This document shows, one piece after another, positions 22,561-31,414 of a stretch of 33,167 bases of DNA; position 1 is the stretch's first letter; every line of letters starts with the position of its first letter. The notes beneath the pieces are model-generated. The model was not told the DNA's origin, made no database searches, and saw nothing but the letters and a program-made list of their open reading frames with translations. The stretch is taken from positions 1 to 33,167 of the forward strand of contig CAMBDY010000021.1 of the NCBI GenBank assembly GCA_945865525.1, given 5' to 3'. The stretch comes from Nitrospira lenta. Lineage in GTDB: Bacteria > Nitrospirota > Nitrospiria > Nitrospirales > Nitrospiraceae. The translations under genes were made by a program, and so were the position numbers.

Positions 22561-24057
22561 GTGGCGCCACCACAATACTCACTCAGTCTTGACCAGTTTC
22601 GGCAGTATGCAGGGCAGGGAAATCTCATTCCGCTCTATCGGGAAATCCTTGCAGACTACGAGACCCCGGTCTCTGCCTTTGCCAAAATTGATCATGGCCC
22701 CTCAGCCTATCTCTTAGAATCCATTGAGGGAGGCGAGAAATGGGCCCGCTATTCTTTCTTGGGTAGTGGTACGCCCGTGGTTGTCTATGAAGACAAAGGC
22801 GACCTCCTGCTCGTGCAAGGTTCCAAGAAAAAGCGCATCCCGAGCCGTGGGAATCCACTCGAACGTCTACGGGAGATGATGGAGGGCTATCGCCCTGTAA
22901 CCGTGCCTGGCCTGCCCCCCTTTGTGGGAGGTGCAGTCGGCTATCTAAGCTACGACATGGTGCGTACGTTTGAGGACCTGGCGGCCAGACCGAAAGACCA
23001 CCACAACTTGCCAGATTTTGCCTTCCTCCTCACCGACACGATGTTGATCTTCGACAATGTCGCGCAGAAGATCAAAGTCGTGGCCACCGCTCATATTACG
23101 GCCAAAGGAGAGCGTGGGATCAAGGCCGCCTATCGATCCGCCACCGAGCGCATCCAGCGCATGATTACGAGGCTCAAGCGTCCGCTTCGCCGCACACGGC
23201 CTCAACGCCGCCGTAAGCCTGTGACCTTCACCTCAAATATGACAAAAGCAGACTTCACGAAGATGGTCGTGCGGACGAAGGAATACATCAAGGCCGGCGA
23301 TATCGTGCAAACGGTGTTGTCCCAGCGGTGGGAGACGAGCGTGCAGGCGCCGCCGCTGCAGCTCTATCGCGCCTTGCGGGTGGTGAATCCCTCGCCCTAT
23401 ATGTACTACCTGCGGATCGCGGGGGTGGAGCTGGTCGGCTCGTCGCCTGAAACGCTCGTGCGCTGTGAAAACGGTGTGATTTCCGTCCGGCCCATTGCCG
23501 GTACGCGCCGTCGTGGTGCCACGCCCGAAGAAGACCAGCAGATGGAGCGGCGGCTCTTGGCGGACGAGAAGGAACGGGCTGAGCATGTGATGCTGGTGGA
23601 TCTCGGTCGGAACGATGTTGGCCGTGTGGCGAAGCCCGGATCGGTGACGGCGGATTCGCTCATGCATGTCGAGCGCTATTCGCATGTCATGCATATTGTG
23701 TCGAACGTGACGGGACAACTGGATGAGTCCAAGACAGCCTATGACGTGTTGCGGGCCTGTTTCCCGGCGGGTACGGTGTCGGGCGCGCCGAAGATTCGTG
23801 CGATGGAGATCATCGACGAATTGGAACCGACCAGGCGCGGGCCCTATGCCGGAGCGGTGGGCTATTTTAGTTTTTCCGGTAACATGGATATGTGCATCAA
23901 TATCCGCACGGTAGTGGTGAAAAAGCACCGAGCCTTTATTCAGGCAGGGGCCGGTATCGTGGCCGAGTCCAATCCAGAACATGAATATGAAGAAACCTGC
24001 AACAAGGCTCAAGCCATGATGAAGGCCGTCGAATTGGCTGAGGAAGGGCTGGAATGA
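22561..24057 (+). CDS. trpE: Anthranilate synthase component I (TrpE)
   Basis: TrpE converts chorismate to anthranilate with ammonia delivered from TrpG. The 498-residue protein starts at GTG (22561) after AGGA. The N-terminal region contains YLLESIEGGEKWARYSFLG, the LLES region that binds tryptophan for feedback inhibition. The catalytic C-terminal part contains SPETLVRCENGVISVRPIAG, the GTVSGAPKIRAMEIIDELEP segment and GAGIVAESNPEHEYEETCNK, all typical. It is the first gene of the tryptophan cluster, with trpG 24 bp downstream. No leader peptide or attenuator lies directly in front because the LysM gene is only 12 bases away; control would have to come from further upstream. Confidence 0.96.
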   Translation: MAPPQYSLSLDQFRQYAGQGNLIPLYREILADYETPVSAFAKIDHGPSAYLLESIEGGEKWARYSFLGSGTPVVVYEDKGDLLLVQGSKKKRIPSRGNPLERLREMMEGYRPVTVPGLPPFVGGAVGYLSYDMVRTFEDLAARPKDHHNLPDFAFLLTDTMLIFDNVAQKIKVVATAHITAKGERGIKAAYRSATERIQRMITRLKRPLRRTRPQRRRKPVTFTSNMTKADFTKMVVRTKEYIKAGDIVQTVLSQRWETSVQAPPLQLYRALRVVNPSPYMYYLRIAGVELVGSSPETLVRCENGVISVRPIAGTRRRGATPEEDQQMERRLLADEKERAEHVMLVDLGRNDVGRVAKPGSVTADSLMHVERYSHVMHIVSNVTGQLDESKTAYDVLRACFPAGTVSGAPKIRAMEIIDELEPTRRGPYAGAVGYFSFSGNMDMCINIRTVVVKKHRAFIQAGAGIVAESNPEHEYEETCNKAQAMMKAVELAEEGLE

Positions 24058-24081
24058 CTAGCGCAACGCACGAGTAATGCC

Positions 24082-24645
24082 ATGCTATTGATGATCGACA
24101 ACTACGACTCCTTTACCTATAACCTCGTGCAATATTTTGGGGAGCTGGGCGAGGAGGTGCGAGTCTTCCGCAACGATAAGATTACGCTTGCGCAGATCGA
24201 AGCGTTGGAGCCGAGCCGTATCGTTATTTCTCCGGGGCCCTGCACCCCGATGGAAGCAGGCGTGTCCGTCAAGGCGATCAAACATTTTAGTGGAAAGCTT
24301 CCACTCTTGGGCGTCTGCCTTGGCCATCAGTCGTTGGCCGTGGCCTTTGGTGGCGACGTCGTACGCGCCGAACGGTTGATGCATGGCAAGACCTCGAAGA
24401 TCCGACATGACGGGAAAACGCTTTTTCAGGGTCTGCCCAATCCCTTCGATGCGACCCGCTACCATTCACTGATCGTAAAGCGCGACACGCTGCCTAGCTG
24501 TTTTGAAATCTCTGCCGAAACGGCTGAGGGAGAAATCATGGGGCTGCGTCATCGGACGCTGGGCACCGAAGGGGTGCAGTTCCATCCGGAATCAATCCTT
24601 ACGACGGCGGGGAAAGATCTCCTCCGAAACTTCCTGAAACTCTAG
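24082..24645 (+). CDS. trpG: Anthranilate synthase glutamine amidotransferase (TrpG)
   Basis: This 187-residue class I glutamine amidotransferase gives ammonia to TrpE. It has the catalytic triad: Cys79 in [13 protein letters not shown], and His168 and Glu170 in VQFHPESIL. The N-terminal [19 protein letters not shown] and the [10 protein letters not shown] oxyanion region are typical. The protein is the separate, unfused form. In some bacteria one TrpG/PabA serves both tryptophan and folate synthesis; no separate pabA is visible here, so dual use is possible. The gene is followed 23 bp later by trpD. Confidence 0.95.
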   Translation: MLLMIDNYDSFTYNLVQYFGELGEEVRVFRNDKITLAQIEALEPSRIVISPGPCTPMEAGVSVKAIKHFSGKLPLLGVCLGHQSLAVAFGGDVVRAERLMHGKTSKIRHDGKTLFQGLPNPFDATRYHSLIVKRDTLPSCFEISAETAEGEIMGLRHRTLGTEGVQFHPESILTTAGKDLLRNFLKL

Positions 24646-24668
24646 CCTAACCAATCTGGTCCGTACCC

Positions 24669-25682
24669 ATGATTAAAGACGCGATTGCCAAACTTGCCGA
24701 CCGCTCCTCCCTCACCGCGCAGGAGGCCGAATCGGTGATGCTGGAGATTATGGAGGGCGCAGCGACACCGGCTCAAATTGCCGCCTACTTAATGGGGCTC
24801 AGGCTTAAAGGGGAGACCGTCGAGGAAGTGATAGGCTCCGTGCGCGCTATGCGTGCCAAGGCCGTTCGTATCGCCGTCGGAGATTCCCTGGTCGTGGATA
24901 CCTGTGGCACAGGAGGCGACGGAGCCCATACGTTTAATATTTCCACCACGACGGCATTCGTCGTGGCCGGAGCAGGCTTGACCGTGGCGAAGCATGGCAA
25001 CCGTTCCGTCTCATCCAAGTCAGGGAGTGCAGACGTTCTTGCAGCACTCGGAGCCAAGATCGACTTGCCAACGGAACGGGTGGCGGATTGTATCAATCAG
25101 GTTGGGATCGGTTTTCTGTTCGCGCCGCTCTACCACGGGGCTATGAAACATTGCGCCACGCCGAGGCAGGAACTGGGCATCAGGACGATCTTGAATCTTT
25201 TGGGGCCCCTGACCAATCCAGCCGGAGCGACTATTCAAGTGCTTGGTGTGTATGAAAGTCGACTAACCTCTCTTTTGGGAAATGTGCTCATGCAGCTGGG
25301 TTCGCAGCATTGCTTTGTCGTCCATGGGATGGACGGGCTGGATGAGATTACCCTCACGACCAAAACGCAGATCGCAGAAGCCAAAGGGGGCGTATTGTCG
25401 AACTATTTTCTGGACCCAGCGGATTGCGGGCTGGCGCTCGTCTCGGCCAAACAGCTGGCAGGGGGAACGCCGCAAGAGAATGCCCTGATTACCCGAGACA
25501 TTCTTCAGGGGCGGAAAGGAGCCAAAAGAGATATCGTCTGCTTAAATGCTGCACCGGTTCTTGTCGCTGGTCGTAAGGCTTCGAATCTTCAAGAGGGATT
25601 TCGGTTGGCGGGCCAGGCCATCGACTCAGGCGCGGCAGCAGAAAAGCTGGCCGGCTTCATCGCCTTCACAAATAAGGGATAA
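24669..25682 (+). CDS. trpD: Anthranilate phosphoribosyltransferase (TrpD)
   Basis: TrpD transfers the phosphoribosyl group from PRPP to anthranilate. The 337-residue protein has the expected length. DTCGTGGDGAHTFNISTTTA is the glycine-rich PRPP loop, KHGNRSVSSKSGSADVLAAL is the second signature, and NLLGPLTNPA and HGMDGLDE are conserved anthranilate/metal-site regions. The N-terminal helical domain (residues 1-70) is intact. The order E-G-D-C-F-B-A follows the pathway closely. The stop codon is seven bases before the trpC GTG start. Confidence 0.95.
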   Translation: MIKDAIAKLADRSSLTAQEAESVMLEIMEGAATPAQIAAYLMGLRLKGETVEEVIGSVRAMRAKAVRIAVGDSLVVDTCGTGGDGAHTFNISTTTAFVVAGAGLTVAKHGNRSVSSKSGSADVLAALGAKIDLPTERVADCINQVGIGFLFAPLYHGAMKHCATPRQELGIRTILNLLGPLTNPAGATIQVLGVYESRLTSLLGNVLMQLGSQHCFVVHGMDGLDEITLTTKTQIAEAKGGVLSNYFLDPADCGLALVSAKQLAGGTPQENALITRDILQGRKGAKRDIVCLNAAPVLVAGRKASNLQEGFRLAGQAIDSGAAAEKLAGFIAFTNKG

Positions 25683-25689
25683 GTGTATT

Positions 25690-26511
25690 GTGATCCTTGA
25701 TCGCATTTTAGAGCATAAAAAGGCGGAACTCCGGCACAAGCAGAGCCGCGGGTACCTCGCCGAGCTTAAGAACAGAATTCTGGATGCGCCAAGTCCACTG
25801 GGCTTTGCGGTGACCCTTGAAGCGACGAAAACGACCGGCAGCCCTTCGCTGATCGCCGAAGTAAAAAAAGCCTCACCCAGCCTCGGTCTGCTCCGTCCAG
25901 AATTTTCAGAGCAGTTTGACTATCTGGAGATTGCCAAGACCTATCATGCCCATGGCGCTTCAGCGCTGTCCGTCTTGACTGACAAGGATTTCTTTCAGGG
26001 TAACCTCGACTACCTACGCGCCATCAAACAAGCGGTACCGATGCCCGCCTTGAACAAAGAATTCATGATCGAGGAAATTCAGTTTTACGAAGCGCGCGCC
26101 TACGGCGCCGATGCAGTCCTCTTGATCGTTGCGGCCCTCGAGCGGCAACAACTGATCGATTTCTATGCCATGGCGCGAGGGTTAGGATTGGATGTGCTTA
26201 TCGAAACCCATCAGGAGCGCGAGCTCGACCGGGTTCTGGAGCGAGTCCCAGAGGCGAGGATGATCGGTATCAATAACCGGGACCTCAAGACCTTTACCAC
26301 TGACCTTAGAACCACGTTGCGTTTGGCAAAACGAATTCCGGTAGACAAATTGATTGTCAGCGAAAGCGGTATTCATACACGGGAAGACGTAGTGCGGCTA
26401 GTTGAAGCCGGTATCCATGCCATGCTCGTGGGCGAATCGCTCATTTGTGCAGACGACACGCCAGCCAAGATGCGAGAGTTGATGGGGATTCCGTCACCGT
26501 CACATGCGTAA
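25690..26511 (+). CDS. trpC: Indole-3-glycerol-phosphate synthase (TrpC)
   Basis: This 273-residue TIM-barrel enzyme closes the indole ring. The family start MILDRILEHKKAEL is matched at GTG 25690; an in-frame opening at 25546 would lie inside trpD and is rejected. Catalytic features: LIAEVKKASPSLG (conserved Lys), SALSVLTDKDFFQG, LNKEFMIEEIQFYEARAYGA, IGINNRDLKTF and VSESGIHTREDV. The stop overlaps the start of trpF by eight bases, giving strong coupling. It is unfused, unlike the E. coli TrpC-TrpF fusion. Confidence 0.95.
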   Translation: MILDRILEHKKAELRHKQSRGYLAELKNRILDAPSPLGFAVTLEATKTTGSPSLIAEVKKASPSLGLLRPEFSEQFDYLEIAKTYHAHGASALSVLTDKDFFQGNLDYLRAIKQAVPMPALNKEFMIEEIQFYEARAYGADAVLLIVAALERQQLIDFYAMARGLGLDVLIETHQERELDRVLERVPEARMIGINNRDLKTFTTDLRTTLRLAKRIPVDKLIVSESGIHTREDVVRLVEAGIHAMLVGESLICADDTPAKMRELMGIPSPSHA

Positions 26512-27154
26512 AATAGCCGAGACAACCAAAGTTAAAATTTGCGGCATTACCAACCTTGAGGATGCAGCCGCGGCGGTTGAGGCAGGAGCCGATGCCTTAG
26601 GCTTTGTCTTTCATCCAAAGAGCCCCCGTTATATCCTGCCCGCGCTCGCCAAACAGATCATCATGGGCCTCCCCCCTTTAGTGATAGCGGTTGGTGTGTT
26701 CGTGGACGAAGAGCAGCAGATTGTCCGCAGTCTGATGGATGACTGCGGGCTGGAGCTTGCCCAGTTGCACGGACATGAATCAGCAGCCTATTGTCACGAG
26801 TTGGGCCGCCCGGTGCTGAAGGCCTTACGGGTGAAAGACCGGAGCTCGTTTCTTGCGCTCGCAGAGTTTCAGGGCAGGGCAGGGGTGCGAGGGTTTGTGC
26901 TGGATGCCTTTTCCGATCAGGCCTATGGAGGCACGGGTCTGGTGATCGATTGGCAGCTCGCCGCAGAGGTTGCGCGGGCTGCCAATGTTCTTCTGGCGGG
27001 AGGGCTTACGCCGGATAATGTGGCAAAGGCCATCCAATCGGTGCAGCCTTACGGAGTCGACGTGAGCAGTGGAGTCGAGCGTGAGCCTGGCAAGAAGGAT
27101 CACGAAAAAGTGCGCGCCTTTATTCGCGCCGTCAGGGTTGTCTCTTCACAGTAA
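26504..27154 (+). CDS. trpF: Phosphoribosylanthranilate isomerase (TrpF)
   Basis: This 216-residue TIM-barrel isomerase starts at the ATG at 26504, inside the end of trpC. KVKICGITNLEDAAAAVEAG holds the catalytic Cys, GFVFHPKSPRYI is the substrate loop, and FVLDAFSDQAYGGTGLVIDW carries the catalytic Asp and the phosphate grip. LLAGGLTPDNV and GVDVSSGVEREPGKKDHEKV complete the family signature. After this gene the cluster is interrupted by a 240-base gap holding a palindromic element before trpB. Confidence 0.95.
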   Translation: MRKIAETTKVKICGITNLEDAAAAVEAGADALGFVFHPKSPRYILPALAKQIIMGLPPLVIAVGVFVDEEQQIVRSLMDDCGLELAQLHGHESAAYCHELGRPVLKALRVKDRSSFLALAEFQGRAGVRGFVLDAFSDQAYGGTGLVIDWQLAAEVARAANVLLAGGLTPDNVAKAIQSVQPYGVDVSSGVEREPGKKDHEKVRAFIRAVRVVSSQ

Positions 27155-27186
27155 CCTTGTTTATACTGCCTCTACGGGGCAGGGTA

Positions 27187-27294
27187 CTGAAAAGTCCACC
27201 AGCGTCGTCCCCCCATCGTTCAGGCCCTCAATGCACCTCACGGGCACGGCGCGAGGCGGTTGCTCGCTGTGGCCTCGCTGAACGAACTTTTGAG
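27187..27294. repeat. Palindromic interspersed element between trpF and trpB
   Basis: The left end CTGAAAAGTCCACCAGCG (27187-27204) is an imperfect inverted copy of the right end (27276-27294), whose reverse complement reads CTCAAAAGTTCGTTCAGCG. The whole is about 108 bp. A small hairpin CTGCC-N7-GGCAG (27166-27182) lies just before it. The element resembles, from memory, short palindromic repeats that recur in Nitrospira genomes; only one copy was noticed in this window. No gene lies in the 240-base gap, so the element probably inserted into, or regulates, the operon between trpF and trpB. Confidence 0.5.
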
Positions 27295-27394
27295 GTATTC
27301 TGTGCAGCTAGTCTCTTGGCCGAGGTGTCTGCAGTCGAATTTCTGTGGTGCTGCGAGAGTTTTTGTAGCTGGCTAAACGAGTAAGAGGGCAGTT

Positions 27395-28588
27395 ATGGGG
27401 TCTGTTCCCAACAAGTATGGCCGATTCGGCGAGTACGGCGGACGCTATGTCCCTGAAACACTCATGCCTGCCTTGCTGGAGTTGGAGCAGGAATATGCGC
27501 GTGCAAAAAAAGACCGGCGCTTCCAATCAGAACTGGCCTCGTACTTAAAGGAGTATGTCGGTCGCCCCACCGCGCTGTACTTTGCAGCGCGACTCACGAA
27601 ACGGTTGGGTGGAGCGAAAATCTATTTGAAGCGCGAAGACCTCTGCCATACTGGCGCTCACAAAATTAATAATGCGATCGGGCAGGGGCTTTTGGCTAAG
27701 CGGATGAAGAAGCCTCGCATCATTGCCGAGACCGGGGCGGGGCAACATGGGGTTGCGACGGCGACCGTGGCGGCCATGTTCGGGTTGCAATGTGAAATCT
27801 ACATGGGGACGGAAGACATGGAGCGTCAGGCGCTGAACGTCTTTCGGATGCGATTGCTCGGCTCAACCGTGACAGGGGTTAAGTCCGGAAGCCGCACGTT
27901 GAAGGATGCGATCAGCGAAGCCATGCGCGACTGGACCACAAATGTCCGCACGACGCACTATATTCTCGGCTCCGTGCTCGGCGCCCATCCCTATCCGATG
28001 ATGATTCGTGATTTTCAATCCATCATCGGGCGAGAAACTAGGCGTCAGATCCTGGCGGCGGAAGGTCGGTTGCCTGATTGTCTTATTGCCTGTGTCGGAG
28101 GCGGTAGCAATGCCATGGGACTCTTCTATGCCTTTATCAAGGATTCGAAGGTGAAGATGATTGGCGTCGAAGCGGGAGGCCGGGGGGTTGCGAGCGGCAA
28201 GCATGCCGCCCGTTTTGAAGGAGGAAAGCCCGGCGTCTTACAGGGCACCATGACCTATCTCCTTCAGGACGATGACGGACAAATCAAGTTGACGGATTCT
28301 GTGTCAGCCGGACTGGACTACGCCGCGGTCGGTCCCGAGCACAGCTATTTGCGTGATCAAGGTAGGACGTCCTACACGTCTGTGACCGATGACGAAGCCA
28401 TGGCGGCGTTTGATTTACTGTCGAGAGAAGAGGGCATCATGCCGGCCCTTGAAACCGCCCATGCCATTGCCTATACGATCAAGGTGGCACCCACGATGAA
28501 GAAAAGCCAGATTCTGGTCGTGAATCTCTCAGGCCGAGGCGACAAGGATGTTCAGCAGGTCGCCAAGCTCCGGCGGATCACACTATGA
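27395..28588 (+). CDS. trpB: Tryptophan synthase beta chain (TrpB)
   Basis: TrpB condenses indole with serine using pyridoxal phosphate. The 397-residue protein is of TrpB1 type. Features: [20 protein letters not shown] at the N-terminus, [14 protein letters not shown] with the PLP lysine (Lys90), [20 protein letters not shown], the [12 protein letters not shown] phosphate-binding loop, and [10 protein letters not shown] near the end. A GAGGGCAG motif precedes the ATG at 27395. Its stop overlaps the trpA start (ATGA), as is usual for genes encoding the two subunits of one complex. Confidence 0.96.
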   Translation: MGSVPNKYGRFGEYGGRYVPETLMPALLELEQEYARAKKDRRFQSELASYLKEYVGRPTALYFAARLTKRLGGAKIYLKREDLCHTGAHKINNAIGQGLLAKRMKKPRIIAETGAGQHGVATATVAAMFGLQCEIYMGTEDMERQALNVFRMRLLGSTVTGVKSGSRTLKDAISEAMRDWTTNVRTTHYILGSVLGAHPYPMMIRDFQSIIGRETRRQILAAEGRLPDCLIACVGGGSNAMGLFYAFIKDSKVKMIGVEAGGRGVASGKHAARFEGGKPGVLQGTMTYLLQDDDGQIKLTDSVSAGLDYAAVGPEHSYLRDQGRTSYTSVTDDEAMAAFDLLSREEGIMPALETAHAIAYTIKVAPTMKKSQILVVNLSGRGDKDVQQVAKLRRITL

Positions 28589-29403
28589 CAAGCAGACTAG
28601 ATCGGACTTTTACAGCGCTCAAACAGCAAGGCGAAAAGGCACTCATTGCTTATGTGATGGCAGGCGACCCTTCACTGCAGGTGACCGAAGAGCTGGTTGT
28701 GGCCCTAGAAGAAGCCGGAGCCGATGTCATCGAGCTGGGTGTCCCGTTTTCCGATCCCATTGCCGATGGTCCTGTGATCCAACAGGCGGCCGAGCGAGCG
28801 TTACGCAGCAAGACCTCGTTGCGAACTATTCTCCCCATGGTTGCGCGTCTGAGGGCTAGGACCGAAATTCCGCTAGTCTTGATGGCGTACTACAATAATA
28901 TTCACGCCTTTGGCCCAGAACGGTTCTGCCATGAAGCGGTTCAGGCCGGTGTCGATGGCCTGATCGTGCCGGATATGCCGCCGGATGAAGCTGGTCCGCT
29001 TAAGGGGCCAGCTGCTGCCGCAGGGCTGCAACTGGTATGCATGATTGCGCCTACAAGTACGGCGGACAGACGAGCCTTTGTGGCCAGCGAGTCGCAGGGA
29101 TTTATCTATTACGTGTCGCTCACGGGGATTACCGGTGCAAAATTGCTGAACGTCGCAGATGTAGAGAAGAACGTGGCGAAGATTAGGAAGGTGACGAAGG
29201 TTCCTGTCGCAGTTGGCTTTGGGGTTGCGACACCGGAGGATGCAGCTAATGTCGCCGCTATTGCGGATGGGGTAATCGTCGGGAGCGCAATTGTGAAAAA
29301 GATGGTCGCCTACCAGCAGCAACCAGATATGGTGAAGCAAGTGGCAGGATTCGTTCGCTCATTGAAAACTGCCATGAAGTCCGCTCCCACAAAAACACGC
29401 TAA
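28585..29403 (+). CDS. trpA: Tryptophan synthase alpha chain (TrpA)
   Basis: TrpA cleaves indole-3-glycerol phosphate and passes indole to TrpB through an internal tunnel. The 272-residue TIM barrel has catalytic Glu50 and Asp61 in [58 protein letters not shown], the phosphate-binding [12 protein letters not shown] and [13 protein letters not shown] are typical. It ends the tryptophan cluster and is convergent with lolD at 13 bp. No strong terminator is visible between the two. Confidence 0.96.
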   Translation: MTSRLDRTFTALKQQGEKALIAYVMAGDPSLQVTEELVVALEEAGADVIELGVPFSDPIADGPVIQQAAERALRSKTSLRTILPMVARLRARTEIPLVLMAYYNNIHAFGPERFCHEAVQAGVDGLIVPDMPPDEAGPLKGPAAAAGLQLVCMIAPTSTADRRAFVASESQGFIYYVSLTGITGAKLLNVADVEKNVAKIRKVTKVPVAVGFGVATPEDAANVAAIADGVIVGSAIVKKMVAYQQQPDMVKQVAGFVRSLKTAMKSAPTKTR

Positions 29404-29416
29404 ATATCAGGTCTCA

Positions 29417-30088
29417 TCACCCTGCAGAGACGATCTGGCCATCCTGCATGCGGATGATCCGATCCGCATGGGCCGACAGTTTGTCGTTGTGGGTGACGAT
29501 TACGAAAGTGGTCCCACGGGTTTTGTTCAATCGCTGCATCATGGCGAAGAGCGCATCGCCCGTGTGGCTATCCAGATTGCCGGTCGGCTCATCAGCCAAG
29601 ACCAGATCTGGCTTCTGCAAGAGGGCTCGCGCGACCGCGACTCGTTGTTGTTCCCCTCCAGACAATTCTCCTGGCTTGTGATGCAGCCGTGATCCCAGTC
29701 CGACTTCTTCCAGCAGCGTGACGGCTTCCGGTTCAATATCTGCCCTCTGCCTCCGCTGGATCAGGGCCGGCATACAGGTATTCTCGAGGGCGGTAAACTC
29801 GGGCAGGAGGTGGTGAAATTGAAAGACAAACCCAATCCGCCGATTCCTGAACTCCGCTTGCGCACCCTCAGATAGCTGGAACATATCCTGGCCGTCGAAA
29901 TTGACCGTTCCCTTAGTCGGCCGATCGAGCGCCCCAATAATATGAAGCAGAGTGCTCTTGCCAGCTCCCGAGGCTCCGACCACGGCAATCAGCTCACCAC
30001 GCTGGATCTGGAGAGTAACACCCTTCAGCACCGTGAGGGTCTGTCCGCCCATTGGGAAGGATTTGTACAGATTCCTGATAGTAATCAC
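29417..30088 (-). CDS. lolD: Lipoprotein-releasing ABC transporter ATPase (LolD)
   Basis: This 223-residue ABC ATPase has Walker A GASGAGKST (38-46), the Q-loop FVFQFHHLLPEFTALEN typical of LolD/MacB-type ATPases, signature LSGGEQQRVAVARAL, Walker B LVLADEPTGNLD and the switch His in VIVTHN. LolD powers extraction of lipoproteins from the inner membrane for delivery to the outer membrane. It lies 43 bp after the permease gene in the same direction, which separates it from MacB or other exporter ATPases in context. Several lipoprotein genes in this window are potential cargo. Confidence 0.92.
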   Translation of the reverse strand: MITIRNLYKSFPMGGQTLTVLKGVTLQIQRGELIAVVGASGAGKSTLLHIIGALDRPTKGTVNFDGQDMFQLSEGAQAEFRNRRIGFVFQFHHLLPEFTALENTCMPALIQRRQRADIEPEAVTLLEEVGLGSRLHHKPGELSGGEQQRVAVARALLQKPDLVLADEPTGNLDSHTGDALFAMMQRLNKTRGTTFVIVTHNDKLSAHADRIIRMQDGQIVSAG

Positions 30089-30131
30089 GCTAGGGCTCCA
30101 GGATAGATTCGAACTGTTAGATGGGTTGGCA

Positions 30132-31412
30132 TCATTCGTAGCGCAGCGCTGCTACTGGCTCGAGTTTGGCTGCCTGCAGTGATGGATAGACCGTGGCGGC
30201 AAAGCTGATCGCAATGGCGGAACCGGCGACTAGGAGGACATCCATCGCTTGGATATGGACGGGAATTCTGGAGATGTAATAGACCGTGGGATCGAAGGTC
30301 CAAAAGGTCTGGATGAGCCAGAGAAAAGCGTAGCCAAGCGGAATCCCGATAGCGGTTCCTGACAGGCCAATGATCAATCCATTCAGCATGAAGATGCGGC
30401 GAATACTTTTTCGCGTTGCCCCCATGGCCTTGAGAATCGCGATTTCTTTTTGCTTTTCCGTGACGATCATGGTGAGGGTGCTCACAATATTGAAGGACGC
30501 CACGATCGTGATTAGCACCAGCAGCAGGAACATCATCGTCTTCTCCAGCTTGAGCGCCGAGAAGAGATTGCGGTTCATCTGCATCCAGTCGCGCGCCCCA
30601 TAAGTAAAGCCCAGCGACTGTTCGACGGCGCGGCCTGTTTCTGCGGCGCGGAAGACGTCTATTACTTTGATTTCAATACCAGTGACGGTTTGTCCCAGGT
30701 TGAAAAATTTTTGTGCCTCAGCCAGATCAATATAGGCCAAGGATGAATCATACTCGTACATACCTGATTGGAAGAGGGCAACCACGGCAAAGGTTCTGAT
30801 CTTCGGCACCATTCCGATGGCACTGGCCGGGCCGGCTGGTGGGGAGACGACATTGACGGTGTCTCCGACAAAGGCGCCGAGTCGGAGCGCTAATTCCTTA
30901 CCTAGGATAATACCGGGTTTTTCGATTTCAATCGGGTGGCCGGTCGGGTCATCGACCGGAACCTGCTTGATCTTGACGGGTCGTCCAAGGTCCGCTAATT
31001 GTCCTGTCGCGAGGTTCTTAGCCAGTTCGGTCACCAGGCCCTCTCGCTGCGGGTCGATGCCGCGGAGCACAATGCCCTGCACGCTTGTTTGGGTCGTGAG
31101 CATGACCTGCGTGAGTACGAAGGGGGTGGCCGCCACGACACCCGGTACGGTCTCGATCTGTTTGGTGACCCGCTCGTAGTCGCTCATTTTCCCCGCCATC
31201 CGGTCCTGCACGATGATGTGGGCCGTTGTACCGAGGATCTTGGCCTGGATGTCTTCTTTGAAGCCCGTCATGATGCCGACCGTCCCGATCAGGGCCGCTA
31301 CGCCGAGTGTGATCCCGGCAATGGAGACCACCGTGTTCAAGGAAATCGTCCGATTCCTGCGCTTTGCGCGCAGGTACCGCAATCCAATAAATATCTCGTA
31401 GGGGAGTGCCAC
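30132..31412 (-). CDS. lolC: Lipoprotein-releasing ABC permease (LolC/LolE)
   Basis: This 426-residue permease begins at GTG (31412), reading MALPYEIFIGLRYLRAKRRN, the standard LolC/E opening with a first membrane segment (TVVSIAGITLGVAALIGTVG). A large periplasmic domain (about 50-275) is followed by three C-terminal membrane segments (MMFLLLVLITIVASFNIVST, NGLIIGLSGTAIGIPLGYAF, and one near 390). The MIVTEKQKEIAILKAMGATR segment is the FtsX-type coupling region. One gene is present instead of the separate LolC and LolE, as in bacteria with the LolF-type homodimer. It starts two bases after lysS, so the genes are probably one transcript. Confidence 0.92.
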   Translation of the reverse strand: MALPYEIFIGLRYLRAKRRNRTISLNTVVSIAGITLGVAALIGTVGIMTGFKEDIQAKILGTTAHIIVQDRMAGKMSDYERVTKQIETVPGVVAATPFVLTQVMLTTQTSVQGIVLRGIDPQREGLVTELAKNLATGQLADLGRPVKIKQVPVDDPTGHPIEIEKPGIILGKELALRLGAFVGDTVNVVSPPAGPASAIGMVPKIRTFAVVALFQSGMYEYDSSLAYIDLAEAQKFFNLGQTVTGIEIKVIDVFRAAETGRAVEQSLGFTYGARDWMQMNRNLFSALKLEKTMMFLLLVLITIVASFNIVSTLTMIVTEKQKEIAILKAMGATRKSIRRIFMLNGLIIGLSGTAIGIPLGYAFLWLIQTFWTFDPTVYYISRIPVHIQAMDVLLVAGSAIAISFAATVYPSLQAAKLEPVAALRYE

Positions 31413-31414
31413 TG

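Noticed and set aside
23233-24012. Minus-strand frame of 259 codons opposite trpE
   Set aside because: Antisense to highly conserved TrpE catalytic motifs; His/Arg-rich composition typical of a shadow frame.
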